From: Brachynemurus nebulosus
Lineage: Eukaryota > Arthropoda > Insecta > Neuroptera > Myrmeleontidae
DNA: 64,000 nucleotides
NCBI GenBank assembly: GCA_035578155.1
Contig: JAPWDM010000015.1
Location: 7,624,709-7,688,708, forward strand
Reading direction: 5' to 3'
The position numbers were made by a program, and so were the translations under genes. The number at the start of each line of letters is the position of its first letter. Position 1 is the stretch's first letter. Of the stretch, positions 22,724 through 35,290 are shown piece after piece. The notes under the pieces are model-generated. The model did no database searches. It was not told the DNA's origin and worked only from the letters and a program-made list of their open reading frames with translations.

Positions 22724-23634
22724 TTAGAAGTTCAGTTTTAATAAAGGTGAATTATTTAGGTCGTTTTGATCATTTAAAACCTCCACTTGTGGGTCACTGT
22801 TCAATCTATTAATTTCAAGAGCCTCCAAGAGATTCAGTTTTGTACCCTTTTGACAAATATGTAGAACTTTTGGTTTGTGATTTATATTGGGGAAATGACC
22901 TGTTTCTAAGACGTGTAAACCAAAATTTGAGCTATGAATTTGAGATCCAACATGTTCCTTATACCTTGTCTCGAAGCTGCGACCCGTCTGTCCCACGTAT
23001 TTAGCATTACACTGCGAACAATCTAAGCGGTAAACTCCACTCTTTTTTAGCGGATCAGTTTTTTCTTTTGCGTTAAAAAGTGAACGGCCGAGGTTTCCAA
23101 ATGAACAGAAGGCGGGTGATATATTATATTTTGAAAATAAATTGCCTATTTTTTGTGAGATGACACCTAGGAAAGGGAGTGATACATAATGTTTTGGATC
23201 TGGACCAGCAGTAATAGATGGATATATTTGTTCAATGGTGATTTTGTGTTGTTTTTTACGAATGAGTTCATTTATTAAATGGGTTGAAAAACCGTTGTTG
23301 AGGGCGATTTGTTTTATTGTGTTGAGTTCAGTTTCTCGGTCTTTTGGTAGAAGAGGAATAGCGAATGCTCTGTGGATCATTGAACGATACGCAGCTAGTT
23401 TGTGGGACCTGGAGATAAAGGAGTCAGCAGGTATAGTTAAATCTGAAAATGATGGTTTACGGTAGATATTATAAATGAATTTATTGGTGTCTCTAAGGAT
23501 GGTTATATCAAGGAAATTTATGGATTGGTTTTCTTCTATTTCTTTGGTAAATTGGATTTTTGGGTGGATGCTGTTGAGATATTTTAAATAGTTGTCCAGC
23601 TGTCGGTCTGTTCCTTTGAAACCAACTAGGTTGG
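22724..23634 (-). pseudogene. Penelope-like RT C-terminus and GIY-YIG endonuclease
   Basis: Genuine element sequence starts at about GFKGTDRQLDNYLKYLN; the open frame extending to 23710 includes residues read through the inverted copy and should be ignored. In order: RT thumb region (NFLDITILRDTNKFIYNIYR, then HKLAAYRSMIHRAF), a linker, and the GIY-YIG nuclease (GVYRLDCSQCNAKYVGQTGR, then FETRYKEH), followed by EALEINRLNSDP and the stop at 22724. The upstream RT with its YVDD motif is missing, so this is a 5'-truncated, inactive copy. Penelope elements use such proteins for target-primed insertion. Confidence 0.85.
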
Positions 23635-23678
23635 TTTGAAAGGAACAGAACGACAGCTGGTTGTTCCTTTGAAACCAC

Positions 23679-24221
23679 CTCATTCGTAAAAAACAACACA
23701 AAATCACCATTGAACAAATATATCCATCTATTACTGCTGGTCCAGATCCAAAACATTATGTATCACTCCCTTTCCTAGGTGTCATCTCACAAAAAATAGG
23801 CAATTTATTTTCAAAATATAATATATCACCCGCCTTCTGTTCATTTGGAAACCTCGGCCGTTCACTTTTTAACGCAAAAGAAAAAACTGATCCGCTAAAA
23901 AAGAGTGGAGTTTACCGCTTAGATTGTTCGCAGTGTAATGCTAAATACGTGGGACAGACGGGTCGCAGCTTCGAGACAAGGTATAAGGAACATGTTGGAT
24001 CTCAAATTCATAGCTCAAATTTTGGTTTACACGTCTTAGAAACAGGTCATTTCCCCAATAGAAATCACAAACCAAAAGTTCTACATATTTGTCAAAAGGG
24101 TACAAAACTGAATCTCTTGGAGGCTCTTGAAATTAATAGATTGAACAGTGACCCACAAGTGGAGGTTTTAAATGATCAAAACGACTTAAATAATTCACCT
24201 TTATTAAAACTGAACTTCTAA
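23679..24221 (+). pseudogene. Inverted partial copy of the Penelope-like ORF
   Basis: Encodes the same C-terminal segment in opposite orientation, from the HKITIEQIYPS block through GIY-YIG (KYVGQTGRSFETRYKEH) to the same stop codon. It starts abruptly at CTCATTCG, consistent with 5' truncation or template switching during insertion. Confidence 0.82.
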
Positions 24222-24464
24222 ACGAAAAAATATAATTTCAGCAACTTTAACATTTTGGACACCCCTCCTTTATTCTTAAACATATTGGTTAAAAATTTTT
24301 ATCTTACACAGATAAAAATAATTATCTCTATTATTCAAAACTGGTTTATCAACATCGTCTTTCAGGTACGTTATTGTACAGCCTATTTCATATGAAATAG
24401 TATAATGACGGGTTTTTCCCAAATTCATTTTTAAGAGTATTTATTACACTCCCACATACATTTC

Positions 24465-24514
24465 TTCAATTACTCTGATGATGGTCGCGAGATTGAAAAC
24501 GCGTTTAGTAAATT
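24465..24514 (+). ncRNA. Hammerhead-ribozyme-like motif, plus-strand copy
   Basis: CTGATGA (24475-24481) is followed by a stem II TGGTC/GATTG capped by the tetraloop GCGA, then GAA and AACGCGTT (24498-24505), a self-complementary sequence as in minimal hammerheads that work as dimers. Stem I pairs AATTACT (24468-24474) with AGTAAATT (24507-24514) with a one-base bulge. Predicted cleavage is after the T at 24506. Penelope-like elements are known to carry minimal hammerheads in their terminal repeats. Called from sequence only. Confidence 0.6.
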
Positions 24515-24594
24515 CTACTCAATTCTAGTGAAATTGACAAAGTAATTGAAACTTTAAATATTTTTAATAAACTAAACTAAACTCATTGGTTGGT

Positions 24595-24597
<3 letters not shown>

Positions 24598-24678
<81 letters not shown>
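24598..24678. repeat. (TA)n microsatellite in the 3' LTR
   Basis: About 40 TA units; the same tract lies in the 5' LTR (31738-31820), with different interruptions. Confidence 0.95.
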
Positions 24679-24681
<3 letters not shown>

Positions 24682-25268
24682 GTATCGAAAATTCCAGAAA
24701 AGTTTTAGCAAACATCAATTTAAAAAGAAGAACAAAATTATAAAAGTAATTAACACAAGTGAGATAGATGTATATTAGGTAGTTTTAACATATAATACAT
24801 AATCATAAATGGAACATTATAGAATATTTGAAGAAGCAAATCGAAATTTCCACAAGTACATAATGACAACAACCTACCCTTACTGGCTCACACACAGAAT
24901 AAACGTACTTAAATAAACAAACAATTACATATTTCTAAGAATCTGATGATCCAAAGAAATACAATCAATATTTTTAACATTTTGAAATATATACCACCCT
25001 TATGGCAGAAAATATGTGTACAGAAGAGTACAGTTGAGTACATAAATGATTAAATTTAAGTTAATTTAATATTTAATTGCGGGAAAATGGCGTTTTAAAT
25101 AAAATATAGTGAAATATTGTTATAACTAAATTATATAAGATTGAATATTGAAAAATGTGGTGATGACGTCACAATAAAATGGTCACGCCTCCAAAATAAT
25201 AGCCAATAATATTTCGTAAAAGAAACAAAATGGCGGACCGTAATATACACGAAAAGTGTGACATTACA

Positions 25269-25280
25269 CACCCCCACCCC
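25269..25280 (-). promoter_or_regulatory. Polypurine tract of the LTR element
   Basis: On the minus strand GGGGTGGGGGTG lies directly before the 3' LTR start (TGTAATG), the expected plus-strand primer site. Confidence 0.75.
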
Positions 25281-26052
25281 AAATCTCGAACAGCTGTGTA
25301 AAAATGCAGCTGGGAGAGTTTGTTAAACATGGTGATATATAATTCATTAACATAATCATTTTCTCAGAATTCAACAAAAAAAAATGAAATTCCTTTATTA
25401 AATAAATTAAAAACTTCTCTCCCTTTTATTTTACATTCAACTTAGAAAAACAAAATAAATTCAATTATAAATTTTACCTTCAATGTATAATAATTATAAC
25501 AATAAATAAATATTAATAATTTCAATCTTTAGTCAACGACATCAGTTTATTAAAAGTGCAAATATATCACTGAAGTATTATTGCATTATTCGATTATTTC
25601 GAGTAAAGCGGTTCGTATTTTGTAGTAACTTCATACGACAGATTCAATTCATAAAATGCTATCAATAACGAGTTTAATGTCAAAATCAAGAACGAACAAA
25701 ACGTCATAAATTGAGTAGTTATTTCGATAATGAAAAAATTTGTCAATATAAATATCACGATTAATCGGTCGAGAGGATGTCGTGTCCCGCCACTAATACG
25801 TAAATACGTAATTATTATAATATTAAGCATCGTGCTACGAATAAATATACACATTTCAAATCTTTTCGGTTAGATTCGGTCGTTTAAACGTTCGAATTAA
25901 ATACGATTAACGAATATTATTTTTATTTTAATACCGTAAAGTCAAAATCGATTAATAAATTTACACGATAAGTGAAATAAGTCACAATTCAGGAAATAAT
26001 AAACGACAATTCGAGTAATACATAACGTATAATCGGGTATATCTTATCAAGA
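25281..26052 (-). other. Region between pol and the 3' LTR
   Basis: A short hydrophobic frame of 86 codons (25594-25854, minus) occupies the place where some gypsy elements carry an envelope-like gene, but it has no recognisable motif and I do not call it a gene. Confidence 0.4.
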
Positions 26053-29000
26053 TCATTCTTTAAATGGTTTTAAATGTATAGCATTATAAGCTCCTTTAAT
26101 TAATCGTGAATCAGGGTAAACTAAAACGTATGCATTCGGGCATTTCACTTGAGATACGACGAACAGGTCTTCGTATAGAAGTTTGAATTTTTTGACAACC
26201 TTGTCCTTTGCGGAGGAACGAGGATGCGTTCTTACAAGTACTTTATCTCCTACATTATAAACTTTAGTATCATATGTATCATGTCCGGCTACGCGAATCT
26301 GAGCCAATTTACGTGTTTTTTCGAGTGCTAGATTAAATTTATCTTGAAGAGACGGTTCTTCGTTATTTGGAAAATTAAGTAAATGTTCAAACGGATTAGG
26401 GGGTTTTTTCCCAAACATAAGCTCATAGGGAGCAAAGCCAGTAGCTTCATGCGGAACAAAATTTAAACAATTTTCAATAAATTGTACATAATCGGGCCAA
26501 CTTGAATGTTTATTATGACAGTAAGTTCGAAACAAACGATTAATTTCACGGTTAACTCTTTCTTCGGGGTTAGCTCTCGGGTTATATACACTTATAGTTC
26601 GTACATTAATGCCAACATTTTTTAAGGATTGTTGCCAAACGGGTGAGACAAACTGGCTACCGCGATCGGAAATTATCGTTTCTATCATACCAATGTTAGG
26701 AATAAATGAATTTAGAACTTTATTACTAATTGCTTAGAAGTGGCCCTACGAAGGGGATATAATTTCACAAATTTTGAAAAATTATCTTTAATTATAAAGA
26801 GCATATTTAATCCTAGCTTTCCAGTAGGAAGAGGTCCATACAAATCTACATAACAGTGCTGTAATATGCGTTCGGAAATAATACTTTGAAGAGGACCCTC
26901 ACTATAAGAAGTTTTAACTTTTGATTTCTGACAAATTACGCATTTATCTAATAATTTCTTACTGCGCGAAAAAAGATTTTTAATGTAAAAATATTGATTT
27001 ATTAAATAACAGATCTTCCTAAAACCATAATGACCATAACTACGGTGAAAATACCAAATAACTTTATCAACAAAGTTTATAGGAACTACTACACGCCAAT
27101 TGTACGGTGGTGACTTATTACGATTAAATAATATCCGATTAAAAATTTGATATGAATCTGTTAAGTTATCTATATTGTTTATAATTTGAATACAGGCTGG
27201 GTCACTATTCTGATATCTAACAACTTTATTAACAAAGCTAATTATAGAATTCTCTGAAAAATCCAGCCTTAAATTATTACAAATTACGTTATTTTCTAAT
27301 TCGTTTACAATGGGAATATTAGCTATACCAACAAAAGGTTGAGAAAAATCTGAGTTAGGTTGAATATCCGGACTAGGGTTACGTAAAAATGTATCTGCAA
27401 TAAAATTATCCTCACCTGAAATATACTGTATCGTAAAATCATATTCACCCAGAGCGAGAAACCATCTAAGCAATCGACTACTCAAAATTTTAGCATTTTC
27501 TAAAAATGTTAAAGACCTATGATCTGTTTTTACTATTATTTTATGACCTAATATGTATGTACGGAATTTTTTGAATGCAAAAACTACTGATAGTAGCTCG
27601 CGCTCAGAAACGAAATAATTAATTTCACTAGGTAAAAGGGCTCTAGATACAAACGAAATAGGATTATGAGTTCCGTCATTGTTTAACTGATATAAATAAG
27701 CAGCCATGGCAAAACTAGAAGCATCGGTTTCTATGTAAAATTCTTTGGAGAAATCGGGGAATTTCAAGATAACTGACTGTTTAAATAATTCAATTAATTT
27801 ACGAAAATTTTCCTCTTCTTCAGTACCCCATGACCACTTAGAATTTTTCTTAAGTAAATGAGAAAATTTAGACGTATAATAGCTATAGTTAGGAAAGAAT
27901 CGTCTATAAATGTTCAATACACCTAAAGCTGATTGTAAAGATTTAACGTTAGTTGGTGATTTTAATCTATTAATGGCTTCAATCTTAGATTCATCTATTC
28001 GAATTCCGGCAGCTGAAATTATATGACCAAGAAAATGTACTTCGGGTTTAAAAAATGAACATTTTTCATAGTTAATTGTGACACCGGCACTAGATAATTT
28101 ATTTAAAACTATTTCGATATGACGTAAATGCGAATTAATATCTTCTGAAGCTATTACGATATCATCGACAAATATATGGCAAAATTCTTGTACTTCTGGT
28201 CCTAAAATATGATCCATACATTTCAAAAATGCACCCACCGATAAATTCAATCCAAAAGGTAATCTACAGAATTGATAACATTTACCATTAATTAAAAATG
28301 CTGTATATTTTCTACTGTCCGGATGAATCGGTAATTGCCAATATCCTTTAACTAAATCTATTGAGGAAAAGATTTGCTTGTTTTGAAATTTACCCAATAC
28401 GTATTCTACTGATATAGGGCAATCAGAATCAGTAAACAGGACCCTATTTATACCCCTTGCATCTAACACTAATCGTATAGTTCCATCCTTTTTCATAATT
28501 ACATGAACAGGGTTTGAATATTCCGAATAACTTCTTTCAATTATTTTCCATTTTAACATTTTCGAAATTTCTTTCTCTACAGCGGGTAAACGAGCATAAG
28601 GTATAGGATAGCATTTAGTTGAAAACGGTTCATGTTCACGCACTCGAAATTTGCAATAATAATCTTTTACACAACCCGGTTTTTTCGAAAAAACAAATTG
28701 ATATTCACTTAATAAGTCAAATAACTTATTTTGGGTTTCGCGGTTGAGATGGTGTAACTGACGGACATGGGATTCAATGACATCTAACGTAGTAATCACT
28801 TCTTCATTTTCATTAAAGGCAAAATTATCAAGTTGATAAACCGTATCATCGTCTAATTGCTCGAAACGCGCAACATCCAAAGTTAAGTTATGTGTAAATT
28901 CATCGTTAAACGCATTATTATCCGGTACACTAATCGAATGAAAATCTATTGTATGGCATCGACCATCAATACTAAAAGTTAACAAATTATCAGAAAAATC

Positions 29001-29474
29001 CAATTTTGCACAATATTTTTTAAGCCAAGTAACACTTAGAATACAATTTGTAACTAAATCATCAATTAATAAACAATTTATAGGTAACATAATATCACGA
29101 TACCACAATTCGATATACGCCTGAAATTTAATAGGCTTAGAACGCTTTCTCGTTGCCGTTGTTATATAACATTTAGGAGTAGGTATCAAAGGTAACCGTT
29201 TACCGTATCTCTCAAAATATAAGTCATCTAATTTTTCAAAAAATTTTGTATTCATACAGTCTATATTACAACCACTATCGACAAGAGTAATAACATTAAA
29301 ATCCAAAAAATTTAAATTAAGTAAAGGTAAAATCATACTGCTACGATCCTCCGGACCCGTGCCCGAGTTGAAATTATTGTCGTCGGTAAGTTCATCAAAC
29401 ATATTATTAGCTAAGATACTGCATATATAAGTTTCGGAAAGATTGAAATTATTATTAACATTACTATTAAACAA
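26053..29474 (-). pseudogene. pol: Ty3/gypsy pol polyprotein with one frameshift
   Basis: Two consecutive frames: 29474-26712 (920 codons) and 26688-26053 (211 codons), joined by an apparent one-base loss near 26712. Domains in order: aspartic protease (LVDSG, Asp66), reverse transcriptase with FVDD (residues 435-438, an F variant of the usual YVDD), RNase H (YIETDASSFAMAAYL and VKTDHRSL), zinc-binding HHCC of integrase (HRSYGHYGF to DKCVICQKSK), and the integrase core (Asp877 in CYVDLYGPL; then ISDRGSQF Asp and the NPEERVNRE Glu in the second frame). The C-terminal tail after GEDN-like VGDKVLVRTHPRS is typical. Apart from the frameshift the polyprotein is complete. Confidence 0.93.
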
Positions 29475-29539
29475 TGAAATATTATTAAAATTATTAGGAT
29501 CAATGACCTTTAACGGTGATTCCGTTCCAAGGTCGTTAT

Positions 29540-31105
29540 TTAGTTTTCCCAGTCATACGAAAAATTTGGGAACGATGTATCAATACGATTCGTATTTGAA
29601 TTATTACTATTTTGATTGTTATTATTACATGGATTTTCGACATTACTAGCGTTATTATAAGAATAAGTACTATTCCGACTTCTGTCAAATGAAACATGTC
29701 TTGTATTCCCTCGTATATTACGTTTATAGCGTTTATAATTATATTCATGTAATGTACTAGGAATGTTATCCCAACCGTTATTATCATTAACTGCATTAGT
29801 ATTTAAATTCGTGTAGTTTATACTACAATCTTTACTATTAAAATTTTTATTATCGTTACTATAAGCTAGAGAATCTATTTCCTGTAATTCCTCGTATAAC
29901 TCACTTAAATTTCGACAATGTCGTAACATGCGTTTGGTATCAAAATGTTCTTGTGCTAATAAAAATACTAGTTTCCAATTTACAATTTAAATACCTGGTT
30001 TGTCTAAACCAATACAGCAAGTGACTAGTTAATTTTGATTTGACGGACGTACGGCCTTTATTAGTATAGAAATCTAATAAAATTTTGTTCTGAATTTTCT
30101 GATTCCAGAAAACGGACAGGAACCACTCACGGAACTGCTGATAAGTGCTTATATTAGTTTCGTGTAAAGAAAAAATATTTTTAACATTGTCAGTTAATTT
30201 GCTTTTGATAAAACGTAATTTATCTAGTTCAGAGAAATGAGCACAATCGGGTTCATTGAAAACATTATCTAGCGAATTTAGAAATTCAACAGGATTGTTT
30301 ACATTAATGTTTCCATCGAATTCTTTAATATTAAATAAATTTTGTCGTATTATAACGGATAAATCTTGACTGTTATTCGAAGAATTACTCGAAAGATAAT
30401 TAGAATTATTTGCATTGAACATTATATTAGCATTTTGTAAATTTGACCTATTTATATGTTCTTTTATTTCAGTTATTTCTAAGTTAATATGTTCTATTTT
30501 ATTTTCAGTGTCAACTATTTTATTAGCAAGATCTGTAGTTAGATCATTAATTTTGACTTTAATATTATTTTCTAAACAATGAACTTTACTACTTAATGTA
30601 TTAATTTCGTTACTACATTTTTCGATTTTAGTATCGTTAATTAAATTATTTTCCTTAATTTCTATTACAATTGTATCTATACGGTTATCTAATTTTTCAC
30701 ATTTGTTATCGTATTTTTTATTTAAACTAGCTATTTTATTATCAACGGATATTTTAAATTCGCTTATTTCCGTTTTAAAACATCTTTTAAGTTATTCTCA
30801 ACTAATTTTATACTTTCATTTGTTAATTGCATATTATTTTCAATTACTTGTACACTTTTACATAAATATTGTAACATGTCTTGAAAACTTTTTAAGTCAA
30901 ATACCTGTTCTTTTGAATTCGTCGTAGTGTCGGTAATATTTTTTCCTGTTTCATCGGCTTCCGGCATTTCATAAGTACTATCGATCGAAATTATGTCGCT
31001 TTGATCGCTGGTTTGGTTCTCTGCTAACTCGTTCTGACTCTCAATCACAGATGGTGTTGACGTCGCCATCTCCATTTTATTTTCGTCGAAACTCGTCGTA
31101 TCCAT
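29540..31105 (-). pseudogene. gag: Gag-like gene with two frameshifts
   Basis: Three consecutive minus-strand frames: 31105-30764 (starts MDTTSFDENKM), an in-phase continuation from about 30780 into 30422-29940, and 29929-29540. The first part ends in coiled-coil heptads (long Leu/Ile/Asn/Lys helix through 30430). The middle resembles retrotransposon gag (FDGNINVNNPVEFLNSLDNV, later FREWFLSVFW). The last part is Asn-rich and basic, with no CCHC knuckle seen. Frame breaks near 30780 and 29935 disable it. It sits between the 5' LTR and pol, as expected. Confidence 0.75.
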
Positions 31106-31282
31106 TTTGAAGATTTACACAACACTTGTTGATTACACTATAACTCAAACACGAAGAAAACTTTACTTCACTGCAAAATTTCACAAACACTTAAAATTTT
31201 CTCCAATACTCGCAACGACGATGACGATTCGAAAGTCGATTTCAAACGCTTTTAATTATATTTTCAGCACTCCTTTACCACA

Positions 31283-31306
31283 ATCCCCGCAACGGCGATG
31301 CCACTT
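31283..31306 (-). promoter_or_regulatory. Putative primer-binding site
   Basis: Three bases inside the 5' LTR end (TGACA) the minus strand reads TGGCATCGCCGTTGCGG. TGG is the expected complement of a tRNA CCA end. The tRNA identity is not assigned. Confidence 0.45.
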
Positions 31307-31737
31307 TGTCAGGTCTCCCCTGTGAGGGCGGTTTCTTTTCCCCAGGAAGGACGTTACTTTGTTGTTGTGTCCCTTGGATTTCTAATCTTACTAGGCGTAG
31401 GTTCTTCCTCTCCTTACTGGATTTAGTTGTCGGCAGGAGTCACTGGAAATTCTTATTATACTTTCCACACTTTTGTTGTGAAATTTAACGTTGTTCACGA
31501 AATAAAACAAAATTTACTTTAACGTATTTTATTAATTTAAAGAGATTTGTTTTTACAAAATAAATTTTACAAAATTTTTAGACAAATTTTTGAATAAATC
31601 GTTATTTTCGTATAATATTTAATAAAAAATCTTTTTAGGGATCGTCCCACGAGATACGAATAAACGTTGTTTAAAAACTAACCGATAACAACTAATTAAC
31701 TTAAACTCAAATTAACTAAATTCATTGGTTGGTCAAC

Positions 31738-31822
<85 letters not shown>

Positions 31823-32409
31823 GTATCGAAAATTCCAGAAAAGTTTTAGCAAACATCAATTTAAAAAGAAGAACAAAATTATAAAAGTAATTAACACAAG
31901 TGAGATAGATGTATATTAGGTAGTTTTAACATATAATACATAATCATAAATGGAACATTATAGGATATTTGAAGAAGCAAATCGAAAGTTCCACAAGTAC
32001 ATAATGACAACAACCTACCCTTACTGACTCACACACAGAATAAACGTACTTAAATAAACAAACAATTACATATTTCTAAGAATTTGATGATCCAAAGAAA
32101 TACAATCAATATTTTTAACATTTTGAAATATATACCACCCTTATGGCAGAAAATATGTGTACAGAAGAGTACAGTTGAGTACATAAATGATTAAATTTAA
32201 GTTAATTTAATATTTAATTGCAGGAAAATGGCCTTTTAAATAAAATATAGTGAAATATTGTTATAACTAAATTATATAAGATTGAATATTGAAAAATGTG
32301 GTGATGACGTCACAATAAAATGGTCACGCCTCCAAAATAATAGCCAATAATATTTCGTAAAAGAAACAAAATGGCGGACCGTAATATACACGAAAATTGT
32401 GACGTTCCA
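31307..32409 (-). repeat. 5' LTR of the gypsy-type element
   Basis: 1,103 bp; on the minus strand it starts TGGAACGTCACA and ends GACCTGACA. Includes a (TA)n tract at 31738-31820. It differs from the 3' LTR at scattered positions. Confidence 0.9.
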
Positions 32410-32413
32410 CCGC

Positions 32414-33000
32414 GAAATTTAAATATACTTTTATATATTTATTATGAATATATGGGATTCAAATGAAATGTAACAATTGGATCTATTTGTGCAATATCAG
32501 TTAAAAATCACTTAGATACGCGAACTACTGGTAAAAAAATTAACTACTGCCAGTAGGCAAGGTTTGTTTATTTAGTTTTTGACAATTTACAAAATTTGTG
32601 CTGTTTTAGTCTGCAGAATACAAACTGGCATATTTTTTTGAATATAATCCTTAATTTTTCACAATAATTTACTTTTTCCAAATAAAAACGGTCAATTCCA
32701 AATTGCTACTATTTATTTAGATCTGTTTTTGCCATCTGGTGATGAATGAAAAAACTATTGCCAGTAGGTTAAATTTTACGTAATATTTAGAATTACCTTC
32801 GAAAACTTGTAATTTCATTATTGACTTTATTTGGCGATAAATCTCAATATTAAGACCAGCAAAAAAACCAGACAAAATTCATTGTTGTTTTCATTCATTC
32901 TTCGGAAATTTTAAGGAAATTTATGTAAATCCTCGTTCTTCTCTCTTTCTGTTGTAGATTAAAAATTTTCACATCCCTAAGGCACCTACAATACGAAATA
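32414..33000. other. Non-coding DNA
   Basis: No gene. Three diverged CTACTGGTA/CTGCCAGTAGG words at about 32526-32770 hint at an old repeat. Confidence 0.35.
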
Positions 33001-33017
33001 AATAAATAAATAAATAA

Positions 33018-33085
<68 letters not shown>

Positions 33086-33093
33086 TTATACGA

Positions 33094-33173
<80 letters not shown>
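33000..33173. repeat. (AAAT)n then (TA)n compound microsatellite
   Basis: AAAT units (33000-33018), a TA tract, a short unique bridge with CGAGCA (33085-33097), then another TA tract to 33173. Confidence 0.95.
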
Positions 33174-33175
<2 letters not shown>

Positions 33176-33179
33176 TCAA

Positions 33180-33748
33180 ATTCTTAATAAAAAGAAAAAC
33201 TGAAAAGGATTTTTTTTTACAAGGCTTCTGTTTAAGTTATGACCTAAAAATTTTTTTCTTATTCTCTTTAATTATCGTTACTGCGTGACTCTTACGTAAC
33301 TTTTTCTCTTATGTATAATGTACAATTTACAATTTCAGTTACTTAATCTACTATTAAATTAAAATTGTAATCACTAATCAGTGTATATAACATTTAAGTT
33401 GTTTGGCTCCGGGCTTGAAAATTTCAAAATGTGATTTTTCTTAAATGGTTCTAAAAAATTTCTTAATTTTTCTTAAGTCTAAAACGAGTTTACATAGAGC
33501 ACTAGTTAAAAAATTTACCATATATGATTTTTTCGCCGTTCTATAGGAGCAGAAAAAAGTTAAAAATTTGTTGAATTCTGGCCAAAAACTTATTTTCTTG
33601 ACAAAAAATGCTCCGAAGAAATGGTCATCGTATGTTTCCGACTAACAATTTTTCTTATTCTAGGATAAACAATCCTGTTTGTTGTCCTAAAAATAAAGGA
33701 TAGTAATTAGTAACGTGTATGGACTCACTATATTACCCGTATATTTAA
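33180..33748. other. Non-coding DNA
   Basis: No supported gene or repeat. Confidence 0.35.
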
Positions 33749-33750
33749 AT

Positions 33751-34270
33751 TAGGGTTTCCGAATTTCCGACCTCGATTCGATTTTATCGAAAATCGATTT
33801 TTAGAGAGCCGATCTTCGATTTTTTGTATCGATTCTTTGGAGACCAAATCGATACAGAGATCGTGAAAAATTTACGGGATCTTTTTCAAATTTAAATTAG
33901 AATATTTTAAGTAAAAATATGATGTTTTTTCAAAATTATTGTAGAATATATTTTAACTACTTTATGTTGTCAAATAATTTTACCACTTTTATGATATTTA
34001 TAGAAAATTGAGTCAAATTTTTGATTCGTATGACACTTTTAACACAAACTGGAAACCACTTTATTTATATAAATTCAGCAATTCATCTTCAAAGGAAATT
34101 GAAAATTTGTTTGAAAATGATTAGCTAATAAAAAACTTCAATAAAACTTTTATATTTCTTTTATTTTCTATAAGTACAAAAATTGAATCGGTTTTCGTCA
34201 GAGCGATCTTTTGTAAGCCGATTTTCTCCCGCATCGATCTTTCGATCTTCTGCAGAGATCGGAAACCCTA
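33751..34270. mobile_element. MITE with TAGGGTTTCCGA termini
   Basis: About 520 bp with inverted ends TAGGGTTTCCGA (33751) and TCGGAAACCCTA (ending 34270). The interior near both ends is rich in CGAT/ATCG words (ATCGATTTT, GATCTTCGAT), i.e. subterminal repeats. No coding region. The flanking duplication is unclear because the target is ATTTAAA-rich. hAT-like by appearance only. Confidence 0.6.
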
Positions 34271-34281
34271 ATTATTTAAAT

Positions 34282-35125
34282 GCCAAATTAAAAAAAAAAA
34301 ACAACTTAGAACTTACATTTGAACCACATTTGAACAAATAATTTGTTGGATATACTCCAAAAAAAATAAAGATATTCCACAATGATATTCAAGCAAAAAC
34401 AGTATTAATTACAAAAATAAAAACATTTATACCAAAAAAAAAAAAAAAAAATACAAAAAACGAAAATAAAATAAAAAAATAATAAATAAATTTTTAAAGT
34501 TATGAAGATTAATTCATTTTCGCCATGTTGGGCATTTTTGATTTTAAACACATTTTAAAACATTTACACGAGTGCACACGAGGTTAAAAGGTTAATTTGT
34601 TTTCTATAACGCCTCTAAAATAGAAAACAACATAGTGTGTTCCTGAAACATTAGTAAATATTTTTAATGTATTCTAAATACGTCATGATACAATAATATA
34701 GATTCCGCTCAAAATAGGGAAGAGTAAATAAGTCACCTTCCCTATTTTAAGCGTAACATACAGGTGAACTAAATATCTATGTATAATGCATATATATTTA
34801 CTAGGTTACTAATACACCGTAACCAAGAGTTAAGACATGCTGCGATGCCCAGTTCTCCTAATATTTTTAGTTTATTACTTTTTAATATAAACATGTTTGA
34901 ATGTGTGTGTGTTTGTTTACAATATTTCCTTATTTTAGGTTTGCTTATTTTGAAAGAACGCTGTAACAACAATGGTAATATAAATAAAAATATTTATAAT
35001 TATTCTGAAACCCACTGTACCAGTTTGTAGGCTGCTAGAGGTAGCAAATTTTACCCTGTTGGAGTAAGGGGATTGTCGGATACATACATATACATGTGGT
35101 CTCCACTTTTGCCTATCTTAGTTAC
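34282..35125. other. Non-coding DNA
   Basis: No supported gene. Contains poly-A/T runs and TTTATTGTAAA-type words. Confidence 0.35.
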
Positions 35126-35290
35126 TAGCCCGTGGTATACGCAATTGGCTATTTATACATACAGTATGTATACGCAATTGACTATTTATACATACAGTAT
35201 GTATACGTAATTGGCTATTTATACATACAGTATGTATATGAAATATGCTGTTTAAACATGCAATATGTATACGGAGTCGGCTACTTCTTA
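35126..35290. repeat. 33-bp tandem array, left copy
   Basis: Four to five units containing ATTTATACATACAGTATGTA separated by CGCAATTGGCT. The reverse-complement array lies at 45530-45722. A single unit lies at 21630. Confidence 0.9.

Larger units (their letters stand above)
22331..24570 (-). mobile_element. Penelope-like element, 5'-truncated, with inverted second copy
   Basis: Inserted in the 3' LTR with about 12-13 bp of target (CTAAACTAAACT) repeated on both sides. The minus-strand copy runs from about 23635 down to 22331. A plus-strand partial copy occupies 23679-24569. The 891-bp arms 22376-23266 and 23679-24569 pair (positions sum to 46945) with at least one difference (Ile to Arg within FPNINHK). 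Inverted partial copies of this type are characteristic of Penelope-like elements. Confidence 0.88.
21913..25268 (-). repeat. 3' LTR, split by a Penelope-like insertion
   Basis: LTR halves 21913-22330 and 24571-25268 match 31307-31720 and about 31715-32409. On the minus strand it begins TGTAATGTCACA and ends ACCTTACA. It contains a (TA)n tract (24598-24678), as does its partner. Confidence 0.9.
21913..32409 (-). mobile_element. Ty3/gypsy-type LTR retrotransposon, minus strand
   Basis: Two direct repeats with TG...CA ends: 5' LTR 31307-32409 (1,103 bp) and 3' LTR 21913-25268, the latter interrupted by a Penelope-like insertion (22331-24570). A 4-bp target duplication CCGC flanks it (21909-21912 and 32410-32413), usual for this superfamily. 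Internal order on the minus strand: gag (31105 to 29540), protease-RT-RNaseH-integrase (29474 to 26053), polypurine tract, 3' LTR. Gag and pol each carry frameshifts, so this copy is probably inactive, but LTR divergence is low, so it is fairly young. Confidence 0.93.

Noticed and set aside
22724..23710. 328-codon Penelope frame taken as one protein from its first Met
   Set aside because: The first 25-30 codons read through the junction with the inverted copy; genuine element coding starts near 23634.
25594..25854. Envelope-like ORF of the gypsy element
   Set aside because: Only 86 codons, AT-driven hydrophobicity, and no signal peptide, cleavage site or family motif.
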